NCBI RefSeq assembly: GCF_965138505.1
Contig: NZ_CBCSCO010000002.1
Location: 558,001-622,000 of the forward strand
Direction: 5' to 3'
DNA length: 64,000 nucleotides
Origin: Litorimonas haliclonae
Lineage (GTDB): Bacteria > Pseudomonadota > Alphaproteobacteria > Caulobacterales > Maricaulaceae
Shown: in pieces, positions 17,457-26,529 of the stretch
Numbering within the stretch: position 1 is the stretch's first letter
Layout of the letters: each line of letters begins with the position of its first letter
Made by a program: the position numbers and the translations under genes
The notes under the pieces: model-generated
What the model was told of the DNA's origin: nothing
Database searches by the model: none
The model's input: the letters and a program-made list of their open reading frames with translations, nothing else

Positions 17457-19187
17457 CTATTTACTCGAACAGACAACGACCTCAAAAATCTGTAAATTTA
17501 CGGGGTCGCCGCGAGAATAGTTATACCCATTGACCGCATCGCGTTTTTTCAAGCAGTTTGGTTGCCCTTCTGCGACCTCCTGAAATCTTTCAAATCGCGC
17601 GCCGTCATTTTCCATATTATCCACAATGAAAATATGGCCAATGCTCCAAGCTTCGGGACTCTGTAAATCTATCTGATCGCCTAATCGTACCTCTTTTCCA
17701 AACTGATAGACGAAGCTGGGTTCGGTGAAGTTGAGGGACTGGACGAGCGGCCCGCCTTGGCGCGGCAAGAGCAGGCCATTTGACTCGAATGAGCCAACTA
17801 ATCTGTCCGCGAGTTGAAGGCGGTCCAGGTTTGGGAGGACGGCCCCATAGGCGCTGATATTAATGAGCATGGCAGCCCCAACAATATGCCTGAAGCCAAG
17901 GCCGATTTTATTCTTCCAAAAATATCCCGTTCCGAAAACGACAAGAATTAGAGAGCCCGTTATGACGCCGAAGTAAATCGTGTCAGCCCCTTGGCTGCTA
18001 TAGGAGTTCTGGGCATATGAGAGAACGACCACGAGGAGAAAACTTATGGTAAAAAAGACGAGGCCGCCCAGAGTTCTCGTTTTTTTGTAATCACTAGCTT
18101 TGAGGAGAGATGTGCCTGCAAGTCCGATCAACACACATAATGCGGGGAATAAAGGCAGGACATAATGCGGAAGTTTTGTCGGCATCAACTCTATCAGAAC
18201 CCAGAAAGGAATTGTCCAGGCGACGCAAAGACGGAGCGCTTTCGAGAGCGGGGCGTCGCTTCGTGAATTTTTCCGTAAATGTTGAAAGGTCATGGCAATC
18301 GCCGGAAATAACAATATCGATCCGGGCCATAATGTTAAGCTAAGAAGGGCCAGATGATAACCGGGCGGGCCGGGATGACTTTCCTGCGCGCTGACAAGTT
18401 TTCCGCCGAAATCATTGCCGAGACTTTCGGTAAAGAAAGCGCCTTGAGTTTCAATGCCTATCGCGATGGCCCAAGGAATAAAGAGGAGCAAGCTAAACAA
18501 AATTGCTGGAACATTCAGAAGGGCTTTTAGGCCGTATCCGCGTCCTTCCCAGATTAGCAATGTTGCGACGGTCAGGGCAACCAAGGTAGGGACGACTGGT
18601 CCTTTAATTAGGATAGAGGCCCCTAAAGCTGCCCAGAATACCCAGACGGCCGGACGGGCCTTCCATAGAGAGAGGGTTCCAACATCGCTGCGAATGGCCG
18701 CCAAAGACGCAAAACATAGAGCAGATAGGCCACATAAAACTGCGTCCGTTTTGGCAATATGGGCCTCAAATACCAGTAAGAAAGACAGGGCGAGAACGGC
18801 CCCGGCGATAAATGCGGCTTCTCGCCCGACAAGTTTTACTCCGCCCCAATAGGTCGCTAGAACGGCTAGTAAAGCCCCTAAAACTGAGGGCAGGCGCATC
18901 ACCCAAATTTCACGTTTTTCAGGCGAGGAGAAGGCTCTGAGGGCCGCTACTTGCAACCAATAAATCCCGGCGGGTTTTTTATTGCGGGCTTCATCCTGAA
19001 ACCGAATGTTTAAGAGGTCGCCGCTTTCCGCCATTTGCACGCTGGCTTGGGCGTAGCGTGCCTCATCCCGGTCAATTACCTGAAGCGAGCCGAGGCCGGG
19101 CAGTGCGACGGCCAGAAAAACGAGGCTAAGAATCAGAATGTGGAACCGCATTTTCAGTTTAAGAATTTTAGATTCCGGAGACGACAT
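17457..19187 (-). CDS. family 39 glycosyltransferase (ArnT/PMT-like)
   Basis: An integral membrane transferase (576 residues) that moves a sugar from a polyprenyl-phosphate donor to a periplasmic acceptor. The N-terminal periplasmic loop carries the catalytic DRDEARYAQAS after the first helix, and NKKPAGIYWLQ follows, as in ArnT. A dozen further hydrophobic segments and a soluble C-terminal domain are visible. The divergent neighbour at 19289 is a polyprenyl-phosphate sugar transferase type, which would supply the lipid-linked donor, so the two genes form a plausible pair for lipid A or glycan modification. The sugar is not determinable here. Convergent with the WbbL-like gene (18 bp between stops). 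Confidence 0.87.
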   Translation of the reverse strand: MSSPESKILKLKMRFHILILSLVFLAVALPGLGSLQVIDRDEARYAQASVQMAESGDLLNIRFQDEARNKKPAGIYWLQVAALRAFSSPEKREIWVMRLPSVLGALLAVLATYWGGVKLVGREAAFIAGAVLALSFLLVFEAHIAKTDAVLCGLSALCFASLAAIRSDVGTLSLWKARPAVWVFWAALGASILIKGPVVPTLVALTVATLLIWEGRGYGLKALLNVPAILFSLLLFIPWAIAIGIETQGAFFTESLGNDFGGKLVSAQESHPGPPGYHLALLSLTLWPGSILLFPAIAMTFQHLRKNSRSDAPLSKALRLCVAWTIPFWVLIELMPTKLPHYVLPLFPALCVLIGLAGTSLLKASDYKKTRTLGGLVFFTISFLLVVVLSYAQNSYSSQGADTIYFGVITGSLILVVFGTGYFWKNKIGLGFRHIVGAAMLINISAYGAVLPNLDRLQLADRLVGSFESNGLLLPRQGGPLVQSLNFTEPSFVYQFGKEVRLGDQIDLQSPEAWSIGHIFIVDNMENDGARFERFQEVAEGQPNCLKKRDAVNGYNYSRGDPVNLQIFEVVVCSSK

Positions 19188-19288
19188 ATACAGGCTTTAG
19201 CCAAGGCTAGGCGCTCTGTCCCGTAAAAATCAGGTTCCTTTGAAGTCAATTTCAGTCAGGCCGAAAAACAGCCATTTTCAGTGGGGCC

Positions 19289-20101
19289 GTGAAACAGCCA
19301 TTGCGAATTGAAAATAGCGGGCCGTCGTGCCATGACGCTTTAATGTCGATTGCGCAAAAATCATTGGATAGAGATGCCGAGCTGGAGCTGTCTGTTGTCG
19401 TGCCGGTCTACAATGAATCCGAAAACGTCACTCAACTGGTCGAAGAAATCGCACAAGCTCTCTTTGCTACATCTTATGAAATGATTTTCGTGGATGATTG
19501 CAGCACGGATAAGACTGTTGAGGTTTTGAAAATCCTTAAATCGAAGCACCCGACTTTACGGGTAATCTCTCATAAAGCGAATGCGGGGCAGTCCCGCTCT
19601 GTTCGTACGGGGGTTTTTGCTGCCAAGGGCGATTTAATAGCGACACTGGACGGTGACGGGCAAAATAATCCGGCGGATATCCCTAAAATGTGGGCTCAAA
19701 TAAATCGGGATGGCGCCCCCGAAAACTTGGCATTAATTGGCGGAAAACGTCTCAAACGTCAGGATAGTCAGGCAAAATTGCTGGCTTCTCGCTTTGGGAA
19801 TGGCATCCGTAAAAAACTTCTCAAAGACCAAGCCGAAGATACGGGATGCGGCATAAAAGTCTTTAAGCGAGAGGCTTTTTTGCGTCTTCCTTATTTCGAC
19901 CATATCCATCGGTACATTCCGGCGCTCATGTTGCGCGAAGGATACGACATTGAATTCTCTGATGTGAGCCACCGGGCGCGTATTGCCGGGAAGTCCAAAT
20001 ACACAAATTTTGGACGTCTCAAGGTGTCTATTGCGGATATACGCGGCGTTATGTGGCTTATTTCCCGCTCTCGAAACCCTCAAGGCTGGGATGAAATTTA
20101 A
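19289..20101 (+). CDS. family 2 glycosyltransferase, polyprenyl-phosphate sugar synthase type
   Basis: A 270-residue GT2 enzyme resembling dolichol-phosphate mannose synthase and ArnC/GtrB. Visible motifs: LSVVVPVYNESENV, MIFVDDCSTDKTVEVL, NAGQSRSVRTG, the metal-binding TLDGDGQNNP, and DTGCGIKVFKREAFLRL. The late block HRARIAGKSKYTNFGRLK matches the membrane-proximal region of the family. It lacks the C-terminal paired helices of GtrB, like DPM1. It starts with GTG at 19289; an ATG at 19343 is an alternative. It probably makes the donor for the divergent family 39 transferase, by context. Confidence 0.85.
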   Translation: MKQPLRIENSGPSCHDALMSIAQKSLDRDAELELSVVVPVYNESENVTQLVEEIAQALFATSYEMIFVDDCSTDKTVEVLKILKSKHPTLRVISHKANAGQSRSVRTGVFAAKGDLIATLDGDGQNNPADIPKMWAQINRDGAPENLALIGGKRLKRQDSQAKLLASRFGNGIRKKLLKDQAEDTGCGIKVFKREAFLRLPYFDHIHRYIPALMLREGYDIEFSDVSHRARIAGKSKYTNFGRLKVSIADIRGVMWLISRSRNPQGWDEI

Positions 20102-20219
20102 TAGGTCTGCGGACTTTGTGTTAACCTTTTACAAGCCATTTTCTTTTAGACATTGTTAAATATTTCCAGAGGGGCCGCTCGCGGCGCCTTCATCGAGTCT
20201 AGATCGAGGCATTTGGGTC

Positions 20220-20648
20220 ATGCGCTTTTTTCTTGTTTTTCCGCTTATGGTTATTCCCGTGGCGCTGTATAATATTCTGGCAATCAGCGGCTCTGCATTT
20301 TCGACGGCGGCTGAAATCCGGGCCAGATTGGATACGGACTTTCAGGCCATCCCCATGATCTCCGGCTCTATTTGGCAAATCACGCCGGGCCATTTGCTTA
20401 TAACCCTGTCCCTCGTCATGCTATTCTTCGAAATGATTAAGTCTACAAGCACTGATCATACGGCGGTGATGAACCATGCATTTTCCATGGTGCTTTTCAT
20501 TATTTGCCTTGTGGAGTTTTTGATGTTTCCGGCTTTCGGAACTTCGGTTTTCTTTATTATCGGATTAATGGCTCTATTGGATGTGATGGCGGGATTTATG
20601 GTGACAATCGCCAGCGCTCGTCGTGACTTTGCCGTGGGAGACGCGTAG
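20220..20648 (+). CDS. conserved four-helix membrane protein of unknown function
   Basis: A 142-residue protein with four hydrophobic segments at about residues 3-25, 55-75, 85-103 and 108-130. The loop between helices 1 and 2 is acidic and soluble (EIRARLDTDFQAIPMISG). I do not recognise a named family. It lies between the glycosyltransferase at 19289 and the EAL gene and may be transcribed with either. It has normal codon use and a good hydrophobic pattern, so it is a real gene. Confidence 0.65.
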   Translation: MRFFLVFPLMVIPVALYNILAISGSAFSTAAEIRARLDTDFQAIPMISGSIWQITPGHLLITLSLVMLFFEMIKSTSTDHTAVMNHAFSMVLFIICLVEFLMFPAFGTSVFFIIGLMALLDVMAGFMVTIASARRDFAVGDA

Positions 20649-20705
20649 GTTTGATAACGCCATACTGATTCCCAGGGGAAGTTTATCAGCACAAAAGAAA
20701 AATCT

Positions 20706-22415
20706 GTGTCCAGTAATTCAAAAGCTGGGGTTTCGCTCGAATTGCCGACTTCGGATTTCGTTAAAAGCAATTCTATGGAAACCGCTTTTTCTCTGTTAAA
20801 GTCGACGCCGTTCACCCATCAGGAAGAAGGTGGATATGAATGGGTTTTTCCGAATCTCGTCGCTTCAATCCTTCGATGTGACGTTTCTCAGGTTCCGCAG
20901 AACAGGGCCGCCCTGCAAAAACGAATTCATTTCGATGACTTGCGCCTTTTTCAATCTGCCATTCGGTCCTTAAATTGGCAGGGCGCGCAATATCAAATTG
21001 ACTATCGGTTAAAAACTCAAGACGACCATTGGGTTTGGGTGAACGAAACCGCCGAGCGCGAAAACGCAGATGGCGACCCACAGAAGCTTACAGGCGTTAT
21101 ACGCAATATCACTAGGGAAAAAGACCAAGAAGGTCGCGCCGCTTGGCTGGCTCGGCATGATGATTTAACGGGACTACCTAATCAGGATTCGTTTGTTGAA
21201 AAAGGAGAAACTCTCTGCGCTTTGGCTCGCCGCGTTCAAGCTACAGGCGCCGTTCTTCGTCTCCGTTTGACAAATCTTGATGACATTATCAGGACTTACG
21301 GGCTTGAGTCTGGAGATCACCTTCTCCGAAGCGTTGCAGAGCGTCTTTGCCAAATTATCGCTTCTCCGGATTGTCTGGCAAAAGCCCAAGGAGGAGACTT
21401 TCTAGTCGCTGTTCTAGGTATTGCAGGGACAGACAGTAATCCCGCCATTTTGACCGAACGGGTGCAAATTGCGCTTTCCAAAACGCCTTACAAATCCCCG
21501 CTAGGACCCCTCAAGGCCGCAGTATCGATAGGCTATACGGGCTTACCGCAAGCAGGCGCTTCAATTGATACTCTTATCCGGAAAACAGACCGCGCTCTGG
21601 AGGCAAGACCGTCCGAGACGCTCAGCGAATATTCTGTTTCAATGGGACTCGCAGACACCTCAAGTCTCGACCGTGATATTTCAAAAGCAGACATTATTGC
21701 CGCGCTGGACGAAAACCGCATTTCTCTAGCCTATCAACCAATTGTGGAAGCGGCTTCCGGGAATTTGCACCATTATGAATGTCTGCTTCGTCTACGCGAA
21801 GAAGGCGGAGAATTGGTGAGCGCAGGACGACTGATTATGGCCGCGGAACAATTGGGCCTCGTCCATCATTTAGACCGACGGGCGCTGGAATTGGCATCTC
21901 TTAAACTCGCAGAAACACCTGAATTGAAAATCGCTTTAAATGTTTCGGCAGAGACAATTCAGGAGCCTGAAACGGCGCAAGCCTATTTGGACGCCCTTAA
22001 GGCACTGGGAGATAAAACTCGCCGGATCACCATAGAGATGACGGAAACGGCGGCGTTGGACGCACCGGATCTGGCGACGCATTTCTCGGCAGAAGTTAGG
22101 GCGATGGGCTGTGAATTCTCGATAGACGATTTCGGCTCAGGCCATACAACATTTCGAAATCTCATGGCGATCGAAGCGGAGACGATTAAGCTGGACGGGA
22201 GTTTCATCAAAGGCGTTGCGGCGTCCTCGCAGAAACAAATATTCGTTCGCATGATGGTCGATTTAGCCAATACTTTTGCTGTGAAAATAGTGGCGGAAAT
22301 GGTCGAAGACAAAGCCGACGCTGTGGCTTTAAAAAAGCTGGGAGTTGATTACTTGCAGGGCTATCTTTACGGAATCCCCAGCGCATCGCCGTCCTACCGA
22401 AATTTAGGTCTCTGA
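20706..22415 (+). CDS. PAS-GGDEF(degenerate)-EAL protein, probable c-di-GMP phosphodiesterase
   Basis: A 569-residue cytosolic signalling protein. Residues about 30-145 form a PAS-like domain (DDHWVWVNETAEREN, LTGVIRNITREKDQE). Residues 155-300 form a GGDEF domain whose active motif is altered to QGGDF, so cyclase activity is unlikely. Residues 320-565 form an EAL domain with the key residues kept in variant form: YECLLRL for the EALLR block, NVSAETIQ, EMTETAAL, IDDFGSG, KLDGSFIKG, AEMVED and QGYLYGIP. It therefore most likely hydrolyses c-di-GMP, with the GGDEF part sensing or regulating. Starts with GTG at 20706. Target process (motility, surface glycan) unknown. Confidence 0.85.
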   Translation: MSSNSKAGVSLELPTSDFVKSNSMETAFSLLKSTPFTHQEEGGYEWVFPNLVASILRCDVSQVPQNRAALQKRIHFDDLRLFQSAIRSLNWQGAQYQIDYRLKTQDDHWVWVNETAERENADGDPQKLTGVIRNITREKDQEGRAAWLARHDDLTGLPNQDSFVEKGETLCALARRVQATGAVLRLRLTNLDDIIRTYGLESGDHLLRSVAERLCQIIASPDCLAKAQGGDFLVAVLGIAGTDSNPAILTERVQIALSKTPYKSPLGPLKAAVSIGYTGLPQAGASIDTLIRKTDRALEARPSETLSEYSVSMGLADTSSLDRDISKADIIAALDENRISLAYQPIVEAASGNLHHYECLLRLREEGGELVSAGRLIMAAEQLGLVHHLDRRALELASLKLAETPELKIALNVSAETIQEPETAQAYLDALKALGDKTRRITIEMTETAALDAPDLATHFSAEVRAMGCEFSIDDFGSGHTTFRNLMAIEAETIKLDGSFIKGVAASSQKQIFVRMMVDLANTFAVKIVAEMVEDKADAVALKKLGVDYLQGYLYGIPSASPSYRNLGL

Positions 22416-22425
22416 TTTTTCCGAG

Positions 22426-22442
22426 AGAAAACCCTGTTTTCT
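22426..22442 (+). terminator. short hairpin after the EAL gene
   Basis: AGAAAAC-CCT-GTTTTCT, a 7-bp perfect stem 11 bp after the stop, without a following T run. Termination is uncertain. Confidence 0.3.
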
Positions 22443-22468
22443 GGAATGATTCCGATTAGACTGACGGC

Positions 22469-23218
22469 GTGAGAGAAAATGTCCTAAATCTCGAGAAGTT
22501 TTATGCCAGTCCTTTGGGGCAGGCCGCTCGGGATATGGCTAGCCGCCGCCTGCATTCTCTTTGGCCGGATCTTGCAGGTCGGAATGTCTTGGGGTTCGGG
22601 TTCTGCGGTCCTTATTTAGATAGCTATCAAGCCGGGGCTAATCGCATTATTCTTGCAATGCCGGGGGCGCAGGGCGCTTTAGCCCATCGCGGCAAACGCG
22701 GCATTATTTCCTGCCTTGTCGAAGAAGATGGCTTGCCGTTCGCGGATTCTACATTCGATACAATCCTATGTGTTCACGGCGTCGAGGAAGCCCCTAATCT
22801 GAATCATCTGATGTCAGAGCTTTGGCGGGTTTGCAGGCCGGAGGGGCATATTGTGATCATTGCCTCTAACCGGGCTGGTCTTTGGGCGCGATCTGATCGC
22901 AGCCCCTTCGGCGCGGGGCGGCCGTTTACCCGCTCGCAAATGCGAGCAGCCATGCGCGCCGTTGGTTTCCATCCCACGATTTGGTCGGGGGCTCTTTATG
23001 CCCCGCCGCTGAAAATGTTTTCCAAGGGCGGGTTTTTGCGCGTTTCCGAGCGATTCGGCGAAATGGTCACGCCTGGACTGTCCGGCCTTATACTGGTCGA
23101 AGCGATTAAACGCCTTTATGTGGACCCGGATAGAGGAGAAAAAGCGAAATCTGTTGTGGCAAGACCGCGTTTTGGAACCTCTCCCATTGCTAATTACTCG
23201 CCTCCCTCGCATAGATAA
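22469..23218 (+). CDS. class I SAM-dependent methyltransferase
   Basis: A 249-residue methyltransferase of the Methyltransf_11 type. The SAM-binding glycine region is NVLGFGFCGPYLDSY near residue 38; the motif II/III region reads GLPFADSTFDTILCVHGVEE, and ELWRVCRPEGHIVIIASNR follows, the usual post-motif strand. It is conserved in alphaproteobacteria, often near glyoxalase II, but the substrate is unknown. It ends 5 bp before the chorismate mutase gene, so both are probably in one transcript. GTG start at 22469. Confidence 0.8.
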   Translation: MRENVLNLEKFYASPLGQAARDMASRRLHSLWPDLAGRNVLGFGFCGPYLDSYQAGANRIILAMPGAQGALAHRGKRGIISCLVEEDGLPFADSTFDTILCVHGVEEAPNLNHLMSELWRVCRPEGHIVIIASNRAGLWARSDRSPFGAGRPFTRSQMRAAMRAVGFHPTIWSGALYAPPLKMFSKGGFLRVSERFGEMVTPGLSGLILVEAIKRLYVDPDRGEKAKSVVARPRFGTSPIANYSPPSHR

Positions 23219-23222
23219 GACA

Positions 23223-23990
23223 ATGACTGACAAGACCCTAGAAAACGACGTCGATATAAACCAGGTTAGGTTAGAAATTGACCGCGTGGACAAAGCGCTC
23301 CTGAACCTGATCGCCGAGCGGTTAGAGCTATCCAAGGCTGTTCGCCGCGCCAAGGCGGGCATACGCGTATGGCGCCCCTCGCGCGAAGACAGCCATGTGC
23401 GTGAATTAGCGGCCGCAACGCAGGATACGCCGGGGCCTCTCGTCAGCCGTATTTGGGCGGAGCTGATGAGCGCAAGCCTGGCGATGCAAGGGCCGATGAA
23501 ATTGCATGTTGCCCTGGATGGGGACGCTATGTCGTCTTTGACCCTCGTGCGGGATCGGTTCGGCGCGTCTATTCCGACTTATACCTATCCTACCGCCAGT
23601 AGCGCTTTGGCGGCTACTTATGCGGATGATGAAGGCGTGGCGGTTCTACCAGCGCCAGGCGGAATGCAAAATTGGTGGACGGCACTCGGCTCCGAAGGGG
23701 CAATGCCGGACATGCATATCTTGGCGGGACTACCGAGAACAGGGCAGCAAGACTGGCCGCGAGCTGTGGCCGTGGCGACAGCAGATATTCAGCCCTCAGG
23801 AAATGATGAAACGCTCATTCTTTCCAAGGCGGATATTCGGGCTATCCACGAGGGAGCGGCTTTACGGGCCAGTTCGGAACAGCGCCAACTCTATAGCTTG
23901 CCGGGATATTTCAAAGACTTGCCGAAATCAGTCAAAGAGCTGGATGCGACAGCCTGTATCATTGGCGTAATACCTAAACCTATTGGATAA
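23223..23990 (+). CDS. chorismate mutase (AroQ) with unassigned C-terminal domain
   Basis: A 255-residue protein. The N-terminal 80 residues are an AroQ chorismate mutase: VRLEIDRVDKALLNLIAERL then ELSKAVRRAK, matching the helical active-site pattern that converts chorismate to prephenate. The remainder (80-255) resembles a periplasmic-binding or prephenate-dehydratase-like fold (VALDGDAMSSLTLVRDRFGA) but lacks an obvious dehydratase TRF motif, so it may be regulatory. The gene stands 38 bp before tyrA, placing it at the branch to tyrosine. ATG at 23223 chosen; the longer frame overlaps the methyltransferase gene. Confidence 0.75.
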   Translation: MTDKTLENDVDINQVRLEIDRVDKALLNLIAERLELSKAVRRAKAGIRVWRPSREDSHVRELAAATQDTPGPLVSRIWAELMSASLAMQGPMKLHVALDGDAMSSLTLVRDRFGASIPTYTYPTASSALAATYADDEGVAVLPAPGGMQNWWTALGSEGAMPDMHILAGLPRTGQQDWPRAVAVATADIQPSGNDETLILSKADIRAIHEGAALRASSEQRQLYSLPGYFKDLPKSVKELDATACIIGVIPKPIG

Positions 23991-24028
23991 AGTGGCTCCT
24001 TGAATTAGATGGCTCTTCGGAAATATTT

Positions 24029-24934
24029 ATGACTTTCAACACTATTCTCATTGTCGGCGGCGGGCTGATCGGTAGCTCTATCGCCCGCGCGGCCAAAGCT
24101 TACGATCAAGCCAAAACCCTTTATATCACCGACAATTCGCACAGCGCTTGTTCGGCAATCGAACGTCTCGGGATTGCCGATGGCGTGAGTGAGGGGCAGG
24201 CGGATTATTTTGCGTCGCAGGCGGATTTGGTTGTTCTGTGTGTTCCTCCCGGGCGGATGGGCAGCGTCGCGGAGAAAATAATTCCAAACATGAAATCCGG
24301 TGCAGTTCTGTCTGATGTAGGGTCAATAAAAGGCGCCGTGATAGAGGCTGTAACGCCATTTTTACGCGACGATATCACCTTTATTCCAGCGCACCCGATT
24401 GCGGGAACGGAGTATAGCGGGCCGGAAGCTGGATCAGCCGATATGTTCAAAGATCGTTGGTGCGTGTTAACGCCAACCAAAAAGGGATTGCCGGAAACGA
24501 AACAATTAAAAGATTTCTGGCAAGGGTTTGGAAGTCAGGTCAGCATAATGACGCCCAAGCGCCATGATATTGTTTTAGCCACAACCTCCCATGTTCCGCA
24601 TCTGATTGCCTATACTTTGGTTGGCACGGCTGTGGATATGGAAAAGGTGACCGCGAATGAAGTTGTAAAATACTCCGCTGGCGGATTTCGGGATTTCACC
24701 CGGATAGCGGCGTCTGATCCCGTCATGTGGCGAGATGTTTTCCTATCTAACCGCGAAGCGACTCTGGAAGTAGTCGACCGTTTTATCGAAGACCTCACGG
24801 CGTTAAAACGGGCGATAAGGTGGGAAGACGGCGAAACACTTTTAGAGCATTTCGCTAAAACCCGCGATATTCGCCGCCGTATTGTGGATGCCGGACAGGA
24901 TAGCGCTGAGCCGAATTTCGGCCGTCACGACTGA
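24029..24934 (+). CDS. tyrA: prephenate/arogenate dehydrogenase
   Basis: A 301-residue NAD(P)-dependent enzyme of tyrosine synthesis. The Rossmann start ILIVGGGLIGSSIARAAKAY is clear, DVGSIKGAVI and PAHPIAGTEYSGPEAG are the conserved substrate blocks (catalytic His in HPIAGTE), and SHVPHLIAYTLV and SAGGFRDFTRIAASDPVMW are the dimerisation-domain signatures. It follows the chorismate mutase gene in the same direction. Substrate preference (prephenate or arogenate) cannot be read here. No ACT domain is visible, so feedback control may be weak or through the neighbour. Confidence 0.92.
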   Translation: MTFNTILIVGGGLIGSSIARAAKAYDQAKTLYITDNSHSACSAIERLGIADGVSEGQADYFASQADLVVLCVPPGRMGSVAEKIIPNMKSGAVLSDVGSIKGAVIEAVTPFLRDDITFIPAHPIAGTEYSGPEAGSADMFKDRWCVLTPTKKGLPETKQLKDFWQGFGSQVSIMTPKRHDIVLATTSHVPHLIAYTLVGTAVDMEKVTANEVVKYSAGGFRDFTRIAASDPVMWRDVFLSNREATLEVVDRFIEDLTALKRAIRWEDGETLLEHFAKTRDIRRRIVDAGQDSAEPNFGRHD

Positions 24935-24946
24935 GGCGGGAAAGAA

Positions 24947-25621
24947 CTATTCCTGCGGTTTAGGCAAGGGCGTGTCGGGCGCATCTTCTCTTTGTTGGTT
25001 GTTAGAGCCCCGCGCCATTGTGACCAATAGTTTCGCATATTCACCTAGAAGTCGGTCGAAGCGATCCCGGTCAGAATACCAGTGAAGTCGATTTTCTGCA
25101 GACACAGGATAGGGCGAGATGCGAATTCGGCCTGCCGCGAGAGTGATTTCACTCTGCGCGCGCGGCATGTGATAGGCAGATGTGACTAAGAGTATATGGT
25201 CATATCCTAGCGCCTCTGCCCAAGCGGCGGTTTCTCTTGCATTTCCAATAGTATCTTCCGCGGCGTAATCGAGATCAATACAACAGGTTTTTGTTTCTTC
25301 AGGTATGTCTAGTAGGTTAAAAAGCGTTTCCGGCTTTAAGTCCCTGTTTACGCCGGAAATTAAAAGCCGCTCGCCTTTGCCTTGTGCGAGTAAAGCCGCT
25401 CCTGCTTCTAGCCGTCCGCCGCCAGACCCGGTCCAGACCACAATCCCGTCGGCATTGGGCGCCGTTTTCGGAGTCGAAAGTCCGTCAACTTTCTCGGCAA
25501 AAGCAATAAATCCGAATGCCAGAATGAGAAGGGCGACAAAAATGACCAAAGCAAAGAATTTCATCCACGCCCAAAGCTTTTGCCCGCCGCTTTTTTTCTG
25601 TTTCGGGGCCGCCTTCTTCAT
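24947..25621 (-). CDS. YdcF/SanA-family DUF218 envelope protein
   Basis: A 224-residue inner-membrane-anchored protein with a large periplasmic DUF218 domain. One helix at about residues 15-40 is followed by NADGIVVWTGSGGGRLEAGA, GERLLISGVN, and DTIGNARETAAWAEALGY then LLVTSAYHMPRAQSE, all conserved in the family. The ATG at 25619-25621 shares its A with the stop of ftsX (TAATG), so translation is coupled. Members affect envelope barrier function and vancomycin sensitivity in enteric bacteria; the biochemical role is unknown. This ftsE-ftsX-DUF218 order is common in alphaproteobacteria. Confidence 0.85.
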   Translation of the reverse strand: MKKAAPKQKKSGGQKLWAWMKFFALVIFVALLILAFGFIAFAEKVDGLSTPKTAPNADGIVVWTGSGGGRLEAGAALLAQGKGERLLISGVNRDLKPETLFNLLDIPEETKTCCIDLDYAAEDTIGNARETAAWAEALGYDHILLVTSAYHMPRAQSEITLAAGRIRISPYPVSAENRLHWYSDRDRFDRLLGEYAKLLVTMARGSNNQQREDAPDTPLPKPQE

Positions 25622-26529
25622 TAGGCGCGTTTCCGTTCGCGAAGAAGCGCTCGTTTGGTGGCAACACCTGCAGCAATTGCGCAGACGAGAACGAAGAGAC
25701 ACCAGAGTCCAACGAGCCAAAAAATATCATTTATAACTTGCCCCAAATTCGACCAGAATATTGTAGGGACGGCGCTAAACATAGAGAGAGCCGCCCAAAT
25801 GAGCCAAGCTACCAATATTCCAATTCCAGCGCCGGCTGCGCTGCGGCGTCCGGCCTGTCCGACAAAAAGCCTGGCTATAAAGCTATCTGTCGCGCCGACC
25901 TGAGCCAGAACCGAGATAATGGAGCGCTGCGCGGCCATGGCAGACCGTGTGGCAAATAAATTGACGCTAACGCCAGCAACCAACAGCAAGGTTAGTAGAG
26001 CCGCGCCGCCAACGACCAAAGCTCTTGCTGTTCCTCGTATCTGATCCGCCCAACGGGAATGGTCATCAATAGACGCAACAATCCCGTCTTCCTGTAACTG
26101 TGAGGCCAATAGAACGGCATTGGGCGGTCTCGCGTCCTGTGGCGTCTGGATTGTAATTAATCCCGGTAAAGTCAGGCTCTCGGGAAGGTCCAGATTACCA
26201 ATCCACGGCTTGATCAATTCTTGGGACTCGGATCGGTCAACCACTTCAATTTCGGCGGCATCTCCGACAACCGTCCGAATGGTTTGCGCCGCCCTATTCA
26301 TCTGAGTTTCGAAATCGTTTTCTGGTGACATCGGGGCGAGGCTCACCTGTACAGTCACGGAGTTAGAGAGTTGAGCTTGCCAGTCGCCAGAAAGTCTTGA
26401 GGCCGAACGCGAAAACAAGAGAGCCAAAGCCGCAAGAAAGGCCATAATCGCCAAAACGAGTATCAGAGTCCGAACATTGTGTCCGCGCGTCATCAGGATG
26501 GGCTGTTGAGAGGGTAATGGCTGGCTCAT
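25621..26529 (-). CDS. ftsX: cell division protein FtsX
   Basis: A 302-residue membrane partner of FtsE that links division to periplasmic peptidoglycan hydrolases. Four membrane helices are visible, one near residues 22-42 and three in the C-terminal FtsX permease domain (about 170-295). The extracellular loop (about 45-165) contains the conserved VTVQVSL strand and RIM-like PESLTLPGLITIQTP. ATGA overlap with ftsE shows a coupled operon. Length and topology are normal for alphaproteobacterial FtsX. Confidence 0.88.
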   Translation of the reverse strand: MSQPLPSQQPILMTRGHNVRTLILVLAIMAFLAALALLFSRSASRLSGDWQAQLSNSVTVQVSLAPMSPENDFETQMNRAAQTIRTVVGDAAEIEVVDRSESQELIKPWIGNLDLPESLTLPGLITIQTPQDARPPNAVLLASQLQEDGIVASIDDHSRWADQIRGTARALVVGGAALLTLLLVAGVSVNLFATRSAMAAQRSIISVLAQVGATDSFIARLFVGQAGRRSAAGAGIGILVAWLIWAALSMFSAVPTIFWSNLGQVINDIFWLVGLWCLFVLVCAIAAGVATKRALLRERKRA

